Source: Ramlibacter ginsenosidimutans (lineage in GTDB: Bacteria > Pseudomonadota > Gammaproteobacteria > Burkholderiales > Burkholderiaceae_C). From it: 64,000 nt of DNA. Numbering within the stretch: the first letter of the stretch is position 1; each line of letters starts with the position of its first letter. Position numbers and translations under genes: made by a program. This document shows, piece after piece, positions 49,591-59,387 of the stretch. The notes under the pieces were generated by a model. The model had not been told where the DNA came from. It did no database searches and was given only the letters and a program-made list of their open reading frames with translations. The DNA lies in NCBI RefSeq assembly GCF_016654015.1, contig NZ_JAEPWM010000008.1:124001-188000 (forward strand), read 5' to 3'.

Positions 49591-51156
49591 GTGAGCCTGA
49601 TCAAATCCGCCTCCACAGTCTCCCTCCTGACGCTCGCCTCCCGCATCACGGGCCTCATCCGCGACGTGATGTTCGCCTCCTTCTTCGGCGTAAGCGCGCT
49701 CACCGACGCCTTCTACGTCGCCTTCCGCATCCCCAACCTGTTCCGGCGGGTCTTCGGCGAAGGCGCCTTCAGCCAGGCCTTCGTCCCCGTCCTGGCGGCG
49801 GAGCGAACGACGCACGGCGACGCCGGCGCCAAGCGCCTCGTGGACCACGTCTCCACCGTGCTGCTGTGGACGCTGGTGCTGCTCTGCGTCGCCGGCGTGA
49901 TCGGTGCGCCCCTGATGGTCTGGGCGCTGGCGAGCGGCCTGCGCAAGACGCCGCACGCCTACGACGCGGCGATCCTGATGACGCGGCTGATGTTCCCCTA
50001 CATCGGCTTCATGTCGCTGGTGGCGCTGGCCGGCGGGATCCTGAACACCTGGAGAAAGTTCGCGGTGCCCGCTGCCTCGCCGGTGCTGCTGAACATCTGC
50101 ATGATCGCCTCGATCGGGCTGGCAGCGCCGGCGTTCCGCCAGCTCGGGCTCGAGCCGATCTATTCGCAGTGCATCGGCGTGATGGCCGGCGGCGTGCTGC
50201 AGCTCGCCATCCAGGTGCCTGCGCTGCGCCGCATCGGCATGTGGCCGCGCGTCGGCGTGGTTGCCGCGAGCCTGCGCGCGGCGTGGCAGGACCCGTCCAC
50301 CCGCAAGATCCTCAGCCTGATGCTGCCGGCGCTGCTGGGCGTCAGCGTCGCGCAGATCTCGCTGCTGATCAACACGCAGATCGCGTCCTACCTGCCGGCC
50401 GGCAGCGTCAGCTGGCTGAACAACGCGGACCGGCTGATGGAGTTCCCGACGGCGCTGCTGGGGGTCGCCCTCGGCGTCGTGCTGATGCCCCAGCTCGCGG
50501 CGGCCCGGGCCGGCAACGACGACGAGCGTTACTCCGGCATGCTGGACTGGGGGCTGCGCCTGGTGGTCCTGCTGGCCATCCCGAGTTCGGTCGGCCTGCT
50601 GGTGTTCGCGGTGCCGCTGGTGGCGACGCTGTTCCACTATGGCGCCTTCAAGGACAGCGACGTGGCGCAGGTCGCGCTCGCGCTGGCTGGCTACGGCACC
50701 GGCTTGCTGGGCCTGGTGTCCATCAAGGTGCTGGCGCCGGGCTTCTACGCCAGCCACGACATGAAGACGCCGATGCGCATCGCCGTCGTTGCGCTGATCG
50801 TGACGCAACTGTTCAACGTCGCGCTGGTTCCCTTGCTGCACCACGCGGGGCTGGCGTTGTCGATCGGCCTGGGCGCGCTGGTGAACGCGGGCAGCCTGCT
50901 GGTGTTCCTGCTGCGCAAGGGCCGCTACAAGCCGCAGCCCGGGTGGGGCATCTTCGCCCTGCAGGTCTTCGCCGGCTCGGCGCTCCTCGCCATCTTCCTG
51001 ACCTGGGCGGCGCACGCCTTCCCGTGGATCGAGTGGCGCGCCGAGCCCTGGAAACGCATCGGCGTGATGGCCGCCACCCTGGCGGCCGCAGTCGTGATCT
51101 ACTTCGGAGCATTGCTGGCCGCGGGGCTGAAGCTGCGCCAGTTTGTCACGCGCTGA
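49591..51156 (+). CDS. murJ: Lipid II flippase MurJ
   Basis: A polytopic membrane protein of the MviN/MurJ family that flips lipid II across the inner membrane for peptidoglycan synthesis. From the GTG at 49591 the 521-residue protein begins MSLIKSASTVSLLTLASRIT, matching relatives; an upstream in-frame ATG at 49561 would add ten residues. About 14 helices are evident, with GLIRDVMFASFFG in the first loop and FRRVFGEGAFSQAFVPVL near residue 50. It is followed 66 bp later by a sirB1-like gene in the same direction. Confidence 0.97.
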   Translation: MSLIKSASTVSLLTLASRITGLIRDVMFASFFGVSALTDAFYVAFRIPNLFRRVFGEGAFSQAFVPVLAAERTTHGDAGAKRLVDHVSTVLLWTLVLLCVAGVIGAPLMVWALASGLRKTPHAYDAAILMTRLMFPYIGFMSLVALAGGILNTWRKFAVPAASPVLLNICMIASIGLAAPAFRQLGLEPIYSQCIGVMAGGVLQLAIQVPALRRIGMWPRVGVVAASLRAAWQDPSTRKILSLMLPALLGVSVAQISLLINTQIASYLPAGSVSWLNNADRLMEFPTALLGVALGVVLMPQLAAARAGNDDERYSGMLDWGLRLVVLLAIPSSVGLLVFAVPLVATLFHYGAFKDSDVAQVALALAGYGTGLLGLVSIKVLAPGFYASHDMKTPMRIAVVALIVTQLFNVALVPLLHHAGLALSIGLGALVNAGSLLVFLLRKGRYKPQPGWGIFALQVFAGSALLAIFLTWAAHAFPWIEWRAEPWKRIGVMAATLAAAVVIYFGALLAAGLKLRQFVTR

Positions 51157-51222
51157 GCGCGTGGATTGCCCGTTTCCCCGACCACGCTTGACGCTCGCTG
51201 GCCCGTCCATTACAACCACTTC

Positions 51223-52077
51223 ATGCCCTCGCTCGAGTTCAACGCACCCTCCGCGCTGGAATACTTCCGGACGCTGGTGCAGAGCGACGAACAGCTTCCG
51301 CTGCTCGAGGCGGCGGCCAGCATCGCCCAGGACGAATACCCGGACCTCGACCTGCAGGTGGTGCTGGGCGACGTCGACCAGTTGCTCGCCCGCCTGAAGC
51401 GCCGCATCCCTGCGGACGCCGCGGCGCTGCAAAGGCTGCGCACGCTCAACCAGTTCTTCTTCCGCGACCTGAGCTTCGGCGGCAACGTCAACGACTACTG
51501 CGACCCGGACAACAGCTACCTCAACGTGGTGCTGCGCACGCGGCGCGGCATCCAGATCTCGCTGGCCGTGCTGTGGATCGAGCTCGCGCAAGGCATCGGG
51601 CTGCATGCGCGCGGCGTCTGCTTCCCCGGCCATTTCATGGTGAAGGTGAACCTGCCCAAGGGCCAGGTCGTGATCGATCCCTTCACGGGCCAGTCGCTGT
51701 CGCGCGAGGAACTGTCCGAGCGCCTGGAGCCCTACAAGCGGCGCAGCGGCCTGGTCGACGAATTCGAGGTTCCGCTGGGCCTGTACCTGCAGGCGGCGCC
51801 GCCGCGCGACATCCTCGCGCGCATGCTGCGCAATCTCAAGGAGATCCACCGCGCGCAGGAGGACTGGCAACGGCTCATCGCCGTGCAGAACCGCCTGCTC
51901 GTGCTGCTGCCCGACGCCTGGGCCGAGTACCGCGACCGCGGGCTCGCGCATGCGGAGCAGGGCCACACGGCGCTGGCGGTGGAAGACCTGGAAACCTACC
52001 TGGTCCACGCGCAGGACGCGCTGGACATCGACGCGATCGCCGATCGCGTGGCGCACCTGCGGCGCGCACTCCAGTAA
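51223..52077 (+). CDS. SirB1-like protein (transglutaminase-like plus TPR)
   Basis: A 284-residue protein of the SirB1 family: an N-terminal transglutaminase-like region (about residues 50-190), including FFFRDLSFGGNVNDYCDPDN and RGIQISLAVLWIELAQGIGL, then GVCFPGHFMVKV, and a C-terminal TPR-like helical region (about 205-284, DWQRLIAVQNRLLVLLPDAW). The family is widespread and its biochemical role is not settled. The start at 51223 gives MPSLEFNAPSALEYFRTLVQ. Placement after murJ suggests a common transcript. Confidence 0.9.
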   Translation: MPSLEFNAPSALEYFRTLVQSDEQLPLLEAAASIAQDEYPDLDLQVVLGDVDQLLARLKRRIPADAAALQRLRTLNQFFFRDLSFGGNVNDYCDPDNSYLNVVLRTRRGIQISLAVLWIELAQGIGLHARGVCFPGHFMVKVNLPKGQVVIDPFTGQSLSREELSERLEPYKRRSGLVDEFEVPLGLYLQAAPPRDILARMLRNLKEIHRAQEDWQRLIAVQNRLLVLLPDAWAEYRDRGLAHAEQGHTALAVEDLETYLVHAQDALDIDAIADRVAHLRRALQ

Positions 52078-52159
52078 ACCTGCAAGACGGTTGGCTTTGA
52101 CGCTGCGGCGAGCGCCGGCGGTGTCTCTGCTCGCGTGCGAACAGACCGGCCGGACGCGT

Positions 52160-52981
52160 TCAGCCGTTCCCCAGGCGGGCCGGGCTCGCCAGGGTGCGCG
52201 CCGGCTCGTTCAGCGAACGGGAACCGAGCACGGACGGGCGCAGCCCGCCCTCGTGCAGCGGTCGCGCCTCGTGCAGCGGCCGGCCCTGCAGCACGGAAGG
52301 CCGACGCACCGGCAGCACCGGCTCGCGCTTCGCCTCGGGCGCGGGCGCGGGCATCAGCACCGGGTGCAGCCACTGCAGGACAGACGCCCATTGCGCCAGG
52401 TCCGCCGCGGCCTTGTCCACGGGCAGGTCGAACAGCGTCAGCCCGCGCTCGAGGCTGCGCACGTACAGCTGCGTCTCGCGCAGCACGCCGATCATCTCCA
52501 CTTGATGCTCCAGCGCCCACGCGCGCAGCACGTCGCCGGCGCTGGTGCGGCCATCCACGCGCATGCCCACGGTCGCGACCTTGCACAAGCCCTTGGTCAC
52601 GCGCGGCATCGTCATGAGTTCGGCGATGCAGGCGGCGGCCGATTCGCGGTCGAACAGGGAGGGGCACACGGGCAGCACGATCGCGTCGGCGAACATGACG
52701 ATGCGCGCGAGTTCGAAGCCGTGCAGGCCTCCCGGCGTGTCGAGCACCACGTGCGTGATGCCGGTGGGCACGCGCAACACGTTCTTCTGGTCGACAGTCC
52801 ACGGCGCGATGCCGGGCAGGGAGGCATCCCGGCGGCGCAGCCAGCCGCGGCTGGATTGCTGGCGGTCGATATCGCCCAGCATGACGGCCAGTTGCTGGCG
52901 TGCGCACCAGGCGGCGACATGGGCGGCAAAGGTGCTTTTGCCGGTGCCTCCCTTGCGGTTGACGACCGCGACGACGGGCAT
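52160..52981 (-). CDS. ParA-family ATPase, orphan, with repetitive C-terminal tail
   Basis: A 273-residue MinD/ParA-type ATPase. The deviant Walker A motif is intact (K10-GGTGKST17), followed by LGDIDRQQSS and VVLDTPGG for Walker A' and B. No parB or centromere-like repeat is adjacent, so it is not an obvious plasmid or chromosome partition pair; it may position a protein complex or granule. The last 45 residues, after PAPAPEAKREPVLPVRRPSV, consist of short repeats of the kind RPLHEARPLHEGG and RPSVLGSRSLNEPA and look unstructured. The start at 52981 gives MPVVAVVNRKGGTGKST. Convergent with sirB1. Confidence 0.9.
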   Translation of the reverse strand: MPVVAVVNRKGGTGKSTFAAHVAAWCARQQLAVMLGDIDRQQSSRGWLRRRDASLPGIAPWTVDQKNVLRVPTGITHVVLDTPGGLHGFELARIVMFADAIVLPVCPSLFDRESAAACIAELMTMPRVTKGLCKVATVGMRVDGRTSAGDVLRAWALEHQVEMIGVLRETQLYVRSLERGLTLFDLPVDKAAADLAQWASVLQWLHPVLMPAPAPEAKREPVLPVRRPSVLQGRPLHEARPLHEGGLRPSVLGSRSLNEPARTLASPARLGNG

Positions 52982-53096
52982 GGATTTCTCCCAAGGTGAG
53001 CTGCCAGTGTGGGCGAGCCATTCGCCGAAGTCCAGCACCCGAAGGCGCTTGTGTGCTGCAAGTCTTGTAGCGGCGCGACAGCGCGCCGCCCGTCCC

Positions 53097-54287
53097 TCAG
53101 CGGCTGCCGTTCGTTGCCGCGGGCGCCTTCCAGGCCAGCACGGCGAGCGTGACGACGCTGATCGCCGCGCCGGCCACGAAGGTGCTGCCGCCGCCCAGGC
53201 GATCCCACAGCAGGCCGGCCAGCGCGCTTGCCACCAGCAGCGCGATGCCGCTGGCCAGGTTGAACACGCCGAAGGCCGTGCCGCGCAGCGCATCGGGCGA
53301 GGTGTCGGCCACCATCGCGGCGAGCAGGCCTTGCGTGAGGGCCATGTGCAGTCCCCACAGCAGGATGCCGGTCCACAGCAGCGGGCCGTGGCTGGCGAGC
53401 GCCAGCGCCGCATCGGCGAGCACCAGCACGACGAGCCCCGCGGCCAGCAGCTTGCGATGCGACATCGTGTCGGCCAGCTTGCCGAAGGGATAGGCGCCCA
53501 GCGAATACACGACGTTCATCGCGATCAGCACGAGCGGCGCATAGGCGATGCGCAGCCCGCCCTGCTGCGCGCGCAGCACCAGGAAGGCTTCGCTGAAGCG
53601 CGCCAGCGTGAACAGCGCGCCGATGCCCACCACCCACCAGTACGGGGCGGCGAGCTGGCGCAGGCTCTCGCGGCGGATCGGGTTCACGCGCGCGGTGCCG
53701 GTCGGCGCGTCTGGCTCGCGCACGCCGAAGGCGAGCAGGGCCACCGACAAGACCGCCGGGAGCACGGCGACCCAGAAGATCGCGTGGAAGTCGTTGGCCC
53801 ACGCCAGCATCAACCCGGTGGCGAGCAGCGGACCGAGGAAGGCGCCCACCGTGTCCAGCGACTGGCGCAGGCCATACGCCGCACCGCGCTGCTCGGGCGG
53901 CACGAGCTCGGACACCAGCGCGTCGCGCGGTGCTCCGCGCAGGCCCTTGCCGACCCGGTCGATCAGCCGGGCTGCCAGCACCGTGTCCACGCTGCCCGCC
54001 AGCGCGAACAGGGGCTTGGACAGCGCACCCAGGCCGTAGCCCAGCACCGCCACCGGCTTGCGGCGGCCGAGCCAATCGCTCCAGGCGCCGGAGAACACCT
54101 TGACGATCAGCGCGGTGGCCTCCGCTCCGCCTTCGATGAGGCCCACCGCCAGCATGCTCGCGCCCAGGGTGGTGGTGAGGAAGACGGGCAGCAGGCTGAA
54201 GATCATCTCCGAGGAGATGTCCATCAGCAGGCTCACGAAGCCGAGCGCCCAGATGCTCCCGGGCAAGCGGGCGCGCGGCTGGTGCAT
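53097..54287 (-). CDS. MFS transporter
   Basis: A 396-residue protein with about eleven or twelve membrane helices. It has SLLMDISSEMIFSLLPVFLT in the first helix pair, the loop motif GAWSDWLGRRKPVAVLGYGL, the DRVGKGLRGAPRDALVSELV segment seen in a group of drug/metabolite MFS proteins, and GKLADTMSHRKLLAAGL in the second half. The start at 54287 lies 9 bp after the purM stop, so both are probably co-transcribed, but nothing suggests a purine role. Substrate unknown. Confidence 0.9.
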   Translation of the reverse strand: MHQPRARLPGSIWALGFVSLLMDISSEMIFSLLPVFLTTTLGASMLAVGLIEGGAEATALIVKVFSGAWSDWLGRRKPVAVLGYGLGALSKPLFALAGSVDTVLAARLIDRVGKGLRGAPRDALVSELVPPEQRGAAYGLRQSLDTVGAFLGPLLATGLMLAWANDFHAIFWVAVLPAVLSVALLAFGVREPDAPTGTARVNPIRRESLRQLAAPYWWVVGIGALFTLARFSEAFLVLRAQQGGLRIAYAPLVLIAMNVVYSLGAYPFGKLADTMSHRKLLAAGLVVLVLADAALALASHGPLLWTGILLWGLHMALTQGLLAAMVADTSPDALRGTAFGVFNLASGIALLVASALAGLLWDRLGGGSTFVAGAAISVVTLAVLAWKAPAATNGSR

Positions 54288-54295
54288 GCCGGGGA

Positions 54296-55327
54296 TCAGG
54301 ACACCGTGACGCTGGCGCCCGTGCCGCGAGCCGCGATGCGGCCGATATCGTGCACCGACTCGCCCTGGGCCCGCAGCGTCTCGGCCACGGCGGCGGCTTC
54401 CGCCGGCGCGACCACCACCACCATGCCGATGCCGTTGTTGAAGGTGCGGTTCATCTCGTGGTCGTCGATGGCGGCGACCTGCTGCAGCCACGCGAACAGT
54501 TCGCTGCGCGGCCAGCTGCCCTGGCGCAGGTGCGCGGCGAGGCCGTCGGGCAGCACGCGCGGAATGTTCTCCAGCAGCCCGCCGCCGGTGATGTGGGCGA
54601 GCGCCTTGATGCCGGCGTGCTGCGCCAGCGCCGCGAGCACGGGTTTCACGTACAGGCGCGTGGGCGCCATCACCGCTTCGCGGAAGGGCTTGCCGTCGAG
54701 GGTCGCGGGCAGCTGTCCCGCGCGTTCGATGCACTTGCGCACCAGCGAAAAGCCGTTGGAGTGCACCCCGCTCGACGCGAGACCCAGGACGACGTCACCG
54801 GCCTGTACGTCGCGGCCGGTGAGGATCTTCGACTTCTCCACGGCGCCGACCGCGAAGCCGGCCAGGTCGTACTCGCCGGCCGGATACATGCCCGGCATCT
54901 CCGCGGTCTCGCCGCCGATCAGCGCGCAGCCGGAGAGCTCGCAACCGCGCGCGATGCCGCCGACCACCGCGGCGGCCGTGTCCACGTCGAGCTTGCCGCA
55001 GGCGAAGTAGTCGAGGAAGAACAGCGGCTCGGCGCCTTGAACCAGCACGTCGTTCACGCTCATCGCGACCAGGTCGATGCCGACCGTGTCGTGCATGTTC
55101 CACTCGAACGCCAGCTTGAGCTTGGTGCCCACGCCGTCCGTGCCGCTCACCAGCACCGGCTCGCGGTAGCGCTTGGGCACTTCGAACAGCGCGCCGAAGC
55201 CGCCGATGCCCGCCAGCACCCCCTCGCGCATGGTTTTCTTCGCGAGCGGCTTGATGCGCTCGACCAGCGCGTCGCCGGCGTCGATGTCGACGCCGGCATC
55301 CTTGTACGAGAGGGGGGAAGCGTTCAT
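54296..55327 (-). CDS. purM: Phosphoribosylformylglycinamidine cyclo-ligase
   Basis: Closes the imidazole ring to aminoimidazole ribotide in purine synthesis, using ATP. The 343-residue protein has the PurM motifs [51 protein letters not shown] and [15 protein letters not shown]. Length is normal. The ATG at 55327 gives [20 protein letters not shown]. It diverges from hda with 168 bp between, an arrangement common in betaproteobacteria; I see no clear operator there. Confidence 0.98.
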   Translation of the reverse strand: MNASPLSYKDAGVDIDAGDALVERIKPLAKKTMREGVLAGIGGFGALFEVPKRYREPVLVSGTDGVGTKLKLAFEWNMHDTVGIDLVAMSVNDVLVQGAEPLFFLDYFACGKLDVDTAAAVVGGIARGCELSGCALIGGETAEMPGMYPAGEYDLAGFAVGAVEKSKILTGRDVQAGDVVLGLASSGVHSNGFSLVRKCIERAGQLPATLDGKPFREAVMAPTRLYVKPVLAALAQHAGIKALAHITGGGLLENIPRVLPDGLAAHLRQGSWPRSELFAWLQQVAAIDDHEMNRTFNNGIGMVVVVAPAEAAAVAETLRAQGESVHDIGRIAARGTGASVTVS

Positions 55328-55495
55328 GCAGGGGCTGGACGGGGCCTGGCGGCGCCGCCCGATAGAATTTGCCCTGGATTTTAGGTCACCGGACCTCCTC
55401 GTCCGCCTTTTCCTCCCCATGCCACCCATCCCCACCCCCAACCAGCACGCCGTCCGCGCCGTCGCGGGCGCGCCTGCGCCGGGGTGGACGCGCGC

Positions 55496-56170
55496 ATGAA
55501 GCAGCTGCCCCTGGACATCGGCCTGGCCCGGCCGCCGACCCTGGCCAGCTTCCTCGCCGGCCCGAACGAGGCTGCGTGGAAGCACCTGCAGCTATGGGTC
55601 GCCAGCCCGACGCGCTCGCCCGTGCCGACCTATCTCTGGGGCGCGGCGGGCAGCGGCAAGACGCACCTGCTGCGGGCGGTGGAACAAGCCTTGCGGGAGC
55701 AGGGCGCACGCACGGGCTGGCTCGATCCGTCGCAGCCCGAGCCGCCGGCCTTCGATGAACGCTGGGCGCTGGTGCTGATGGACGACGTCCAGCAGTACAC
55801 CGCCGTGCAGCAGCACGCGGCTTTCAGCTGGTTCGTGCAGGCCCAGGCCCTGCAACGCGGCGTGCTCGCTGCGGGCACCGCGCCGCCTGCGGACCTGAAG
55901 CTGCGGGAAGACCTGCGCACCCGGCTCGGCTGGGGCCACGTGTTCGAGCTGCATGTGCTGAGCGAACCCGAACGCCGCGCGGTGCTGCGCCAGGCGGCCG
56001 ATGCGCGCGGGATCTTCCTCGGCGACGAGGTGATGGATTTCATCCTGCACCGCTTTTCGCGCGACCTGGGTAGCCTGATGCAACTGCTGGAGCACCTGGA
56101 CGCGTACGCGCTGCAGACCCAGCGCGCGATCACCATCCCGCTGGTCAAGGCAATGCTGGAGCAAGAGTGA
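55496..56170 (+). CDS. hda: DnaA regulatory inactivator Hda
   Basis: An AAA+ protein related to DnaA that, with the DNA-loaded sliding clamp, triggers ATP hydrolysis by DnaA and so limits re-initiation. The 224-residue protein has an N-terminal clamp-binding motif QLPLDI (residues 3-8), Walker [12 protein letters not shown] with K55, Walker B LVLMDDVQ and a sensor region before [14 protein letters not shown]. The DNA-binding domain of DnaA is missing, as in Hda. The ATG at 55496 places the clamp motif at the very N-terminus. It is followed by a repeat and the HAD phosphatase gene. Confidence 0.95.
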   Translation: MKQLPLDIGLARPPTLASFLAGPNEAAWKHLQLWVASPTRSPVPTYLWGAAGSGKTHLLRAVEQALREQGARTGWLDPSQPEPPAFDERWALVLMDDVQQYTAVQQHAAFSWFVQAQALQRGVLAAGTAPPADLKLREDLRTRLGWGHVFELHVLSEPERRAVLRQAADARGIFLGDEVMDFILHRFSRDLGSLMQLLEHLDAYALQTQRAITIPLVKAMLEQE

Positions 56171-56185
56171 GCAGCGCCGCACGGC

Positions 56186-56260
56186 CGCCCGAAGGCGGGG
56201 GCCCTCTCCGCTTGCGGAGGGGGGAGGAGAAGTCCGCGCAGCGGACGGAGCCTGGGGGAG
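56186..56260. repeat. GC-rich hairpin repeats between hda and the HAD gene
   Basis: Contains CCCTCTCCGCTTGCGGAGGG (stem CCCTC/GAGGG with CCGC/GCGG) and a second stem GTCCGCGCAGCGGAC. Related in style to the CCCTCCCC repeats at 6300 and 10002. It ends a few bases before the next start codon, so it may also affect translation. Confidence 0.6.
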
Positions 56261-56264
56261 GGTC

Positions 56265-56942
56265 ATGAAAACAAAAGTCGCGCTCTTCGACCTGGACCAC
56301 ACGCTGCTGCCGATCGACTCGGACTATTCCTGGGGCGAGTTCACCCAGCAGATCGGCTGGACCGACCCAGTCGATTTCAAGCGCCGCAACGACGAGTTCT
56401 ACGCCCACTACGTCGCCGGCACGCTCGACGTGCACGACTACGTGCGCTTCGCGGTCGAGGCGCTGCGCGTGCGCGGGCCGGCGGCCTATGAGGAAGCGCA
56501 TGCGCGCTTCATGCGCGAATGGATCGCCCCTGTCATGCACCCGCAGGCGCTAGCCCTCGTGCGCTCGCACCAGCAGCAGGGCGACCTCGTGGCCATCGTC
56601 ACCGCGACCAACGAGCTCGTCACCCGGCCGATCGCCAACGCCTTCGGCGTCCCCGAACTGCTGGCCGTCGAGCTGGAGCGCGACGCGTCCGGCTGGATCA
56701 CCGGCGAAATCGCCGGCGTGCCTTCGATGCGCGAAGGCAAGGTGCTGCGCGTAGACCAGTGGCTTGCCAAGCGCGGCCTGGACTGGCTGGACGTGGAGAC
56801 AACCTTCTACTCCGATTCGCTCAACGACCTGCCGCTGCTCGAGCGTGTGGAATACCCCGTCGCCACCAACCCGGACCCGCGGCTGCGCACCATCGCCCTG
56901 GAACGGGGCTGGCGCATACTCGACCTCTTCCCAAGACAATGA
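56265..56942 (+). CDS. HAD-IB family phosphatase (SerB-like)
   Basis: A 225-residue haloacid-dehalogenase phosphatase. Motif I is FDLDHTLL with nucleophile D9 and acid D11; motif II is IVTATNELV; motif III includes YSDSLNDLPLL. The helical cap lies between residues 20 and 90. It resembles the phosphoserine-phosphatase-like proteins found beside hda and pcnB in betaproteobacteria. The stop overlaps the pcnB start by ATGA. The true substrate is uncertain: serine phosphate, histidinol phosphate and lipid phosphates all occur in relatives. Confidence 0.92.
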   Translation: MKTKVALFDLDHTLLPIDSDYSWGEFTQQIGWTDPVDFKRRNDEFYAHYVAGTLDVHDYVRFAVEALRVRGPAAYEEAHARFMREWIAPVMHPQALALVRSHQQQGDLVAIVTATNELVTRPIANAFGVPELLAVELERDASGWITGEIAGVPSMREGKVLRVDQWLAKRGLDWLDVETTFYSDSLNDLPLLERVEYPVATNPDPRLRTIALERGWRILDLFPRQ

Positions 56943-58534
56943 TCAAGAAGTTCATCGACAAGCTCTTCGCCGGCAGCGCCGCCCGCAAGCCCAAGTTCGG
57001 CAAGCGCAAGGAAGTCGGCCCGGAGGAGCACGCCATCGACCCCACGCTGGTGGATGAGCGCGCCCTCGGCGTGGTCCGCACGCTCAAGGACGCGGGCCAC
57101 GAGGCCTACATCGTGGGCGGCGCCGTGCGCGACCTGCTGCTGGGGCTGCGCCCCAAGGATTTTGACGTCGCGACCAACGCCACGCCGGAGCAGGTGAAGA
57201 GCCTGTTCCGCCGGGCGTTCATCATCGGCCGGCGCTTCCGCATCGTGCACGTGGTGTTCGGCCGCGGGCGCGAGCACGAGGTGATCGAGGTCTCCACCTT
57301 CCGCGCCTACCTCGACTCCGCCAACGCGGAGGCCGTGAGCGGCAACGAGCGCACCAGCAAGAGCGAACTCGCGGGCATGCACCACGCGGTGGACGCCTCC
57401 GGCCGCGTGCTGCGCGACAACGTCTGGGGCCCGCAGGAGGAGGACGCCGCGCGGCGCGACTTCACCATCAACGCGATGTATTACGACCCGGAGCGGCGCA
57501 TCGTGGTGGACTACCACGGCGGCATCACGGACGCGAAGAAGCGGGTGCTGCGCATGATCGGCGACCCGGCCGCGCGCTACCGCGAGGACCCGGTGCGCAT
57601 CATCCGCGCCGTGCGCTTCGGCGCCAAGCTGGCGGCGCTCGGCTTCAAGTTCGATCCGAAGACCAAGGCCCCGCTGCTGCCCAGCCTGCCGCTGCTGCAG
57701 GAAGTGCCGCAAAGCCGGCTGTTCGACGAGATGCTCAAGCTGCTGCAGACGGGCCACTCGCTGGCGACCATCGAGCAGCTGAAGACGATGGGCATGGCCA
57801 CGGGCATCTATCCGCTGCTGGACCTGATCGTCGAGCGCGCATCGCAGCCCTTCGTGCGCGCCGCGCTGCAGGACACCGACCGCCGCGTCGCGGAAGACAA
57901 GCCCGTCGCTCCCAGCTTCCTGCTGGCCTGCGTGCTGTGGGCCGACGTGCGCGATGGCTGGTCGCGGCGCCTGGACCGGCGCATGCATCCGTTCCCCGCG
58001 TTGCAGGAGGCTATCGACGAGGTGTTCGATGCGCGCATCGGCGACATCAGCGGCCGCGGCAAGCTGGGCGCGGACATGCGCGAGATCTGGATGATGCAGC
58101 CGCGCTTCGAGAAGCGCGTGGGCCACACGCCCTTCAGCCTGGTGGAGCAGCCCCGTTTCCGCGCGGCCTTCGACTTCATGCGCCTGCGCGCCGACGTCGG
58201 CGAAGTGGACGTGATGCTCGCCGACTGGTGGCAGGAGTTCAGCCAGGCCAGCGATGCCGTGCGCGAAGACCTGGTCGCCGCCTTGCGCGACGAGCAGCAG
58301 AAGCAGCAGCGCCGCACGCGCAAGGTGAAGCCGGCCGCGTCCGCGGAAGGCGACGGACCGTCTACCAGCACCCCCGACGCGCAGGCTGCGCCCGAGCGCG
58401 ACGACGAGCCGGCGACAGCGCGTGTCGACGGTGACGGCGGCGACGCCCCGCGCAAGCGCCGCCGTCGCCGCCGCAAGCCGGCGGGCGCTGGCGGCAGCGC
58501 CGGCACCTCGGCCGCCGGCGACGCCGCGGACTGA
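56939..58534 (+). CDS. pcnB: Poly(A) polymerase I
   Basis: Adds poly(A) tails to RNA 3' ends and promotes decay of structured RNAs. The 531-residue protein has the class II nucleotidyltransferase core GGAVRDLLLGLRPKDFDVAT (catalytic Asp pair in DFD, about residues 59-78), RRDFTINAMYY, the helical VRIIRAVRFGAKL region and a C-terminal tail that is very basic (RKRRRRRRK near the end) and probably binds RNA. An N-terminal extension KKFIDKLFAGSAARKPKFGK is also basic. PcnB is favoured over CCA-adding enzyme because of this length and both basic ends. folK follows, as in many proteobacteria. Confidence 0.95.
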   Translation: MIKKFIDKLFAGSAARKPKFGKRKEVGPEEHAIDPTLVDERALGVVRTLKDAGHEAYIVGGAVRDLLLGLRPKDFDVATNATPEQVKSLFRRAFIIGRRFRIVHVVFGRGREHEVIEVSTFRAYLDSANAEAVSGNERTSKSELAGMHHAVDASGRVLRDNVWGPQEEDAARRDFTINAMYYDPERRIVVDYHGGITDAKKRVLRMIGDPAARYREDPVRIIRAVRFGAKLAALGFKFDPKTKAPLLPSLPLLQEVPQSRLFDEMLKLLQTGHSLATIEQLKTMGMATGIYPLLDLIVERASQPFVRAALQDTDRRVAEDKPVAPSFLLACVLWADVRDGWSRRLDRRMHPFPALQEAIDEVFDARIGDISGRGKLGADMREIWMMQPRFEKRVGHTPFSLVEQPRFRAAFDFMRLRADVGEVDVMLADWWQEFSQASDAVREDLVAALRDEQQKQQRRTRKVKPAASAEGDGPSTSTPDAQAAPERDDEPATARVDGDGGDAPRKRRRRRRKPAGAGGSAGTSAAGDAAD

Positions 58535-58539
58535 GCGCC

Positions 58540-59025
58540 GTGCGCGAGCCGGTGTCCGCCTTCGTCGGCATCGGTGCCAACCTGGGCGATGCGCAGCGCA
58601 CGGTGCGCGAGGCGATCGCCTCGCTGGACCAGATGCCGCAAACGCGTCTTCTGCGGGCCTCGCGCCTGTACCGCAGCGCCCCGGTCGATGCGGGCGGCCC
58701 CGACTTCATCAACGCGGTGGCGCAAGTGGACACGCGCCTGAGCGCGCCGGAGCTGCTCGCGCAATTGCAGGCGCTGGAGACTGCGGCCGGACGCGAACGC
58801 CCCTATCGGAATGCGCCGCGCACGCTCGACCTGGACCTGCTGCTGTTCGGCGATGCGCGCATCGCGAGCGCGGCGCTCACCATTCCCCATCCGCGCCTGC
58901 GCGAGCGCGCGTTCGTGCTCCTGCCCTTGCAGGAGCTCGCGCCGGAGCGCGTGCAGGCGGCCGAACTCGCCGCCGTCGCGCAGCAGCGCATCGCGCCATT
59001 ACCTCCTGCGTCATCGCCAGCATGA
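58540..59025 (+). CDS. folK: 2-amino-4-hydroxy-6-hydroxymethyldihydropteridine pyrophosphokinase
   Basis: Transfers pyrophosphate from ATP to the pterin precursor in folate synthesis. The 161-residue protein has the family text AFVGIGANLGDAQRTVREAI, the substrate motif RPYRNAPRTLDLDLLLFGD (about residues 87-105) and IPHPRLRERAFVLLPLQEL. The start is GTG at 58540, five bases after the pcnB stop. The pcnB-folK pair is common; panB often follows in relatives, but here an orphan atpE follows instead. Confidence 0.96.
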   Translation: MREPVSAFVGIGANLGDAQRTVREAIASLDQMPQTRLLRASRLYRSAPVDAGGPDFINAVAQVDTRLSAPELLAQLQALETAAGRERPYRNAPRTLDLDLLLFGDARIASAALTIPHPRLRERAFVLLPLQELAPERVQAAELAAVAQQRIAPLPPASSPA

Positions 59026-59316
<291 letters not shown>

Positions 59317-59334
59317 GTCGCGTCGAATTCGACA

Positions 59335-59358
59335 GGAGAACGCAGAGCACGCAGAGGA
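59335..59358. repeat. Single CGCAGAGxACGCAGAGG repeat after atpE
   Basis: GAGAACGCAGAGCACGCAGA begins 19 bp after the atpE stop. It is a partial member of the family at 5518, 18302 and 59631. The whole 59317-59768 gap is made of this, the composite repeat and the next inverted pair, and holds no gene. Confidence 0.75.
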
Positions 59359-59387
59359 CAGCCATCCCTCTTCGGAGAGCGGTGGCC

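Noticed and set aside
52160..52981. Plasmid partition locus or integrated plasmid
   Set aside because: ParA stands alone, with no parB, replication gene or iterons, among ordinary chromosomal genes.
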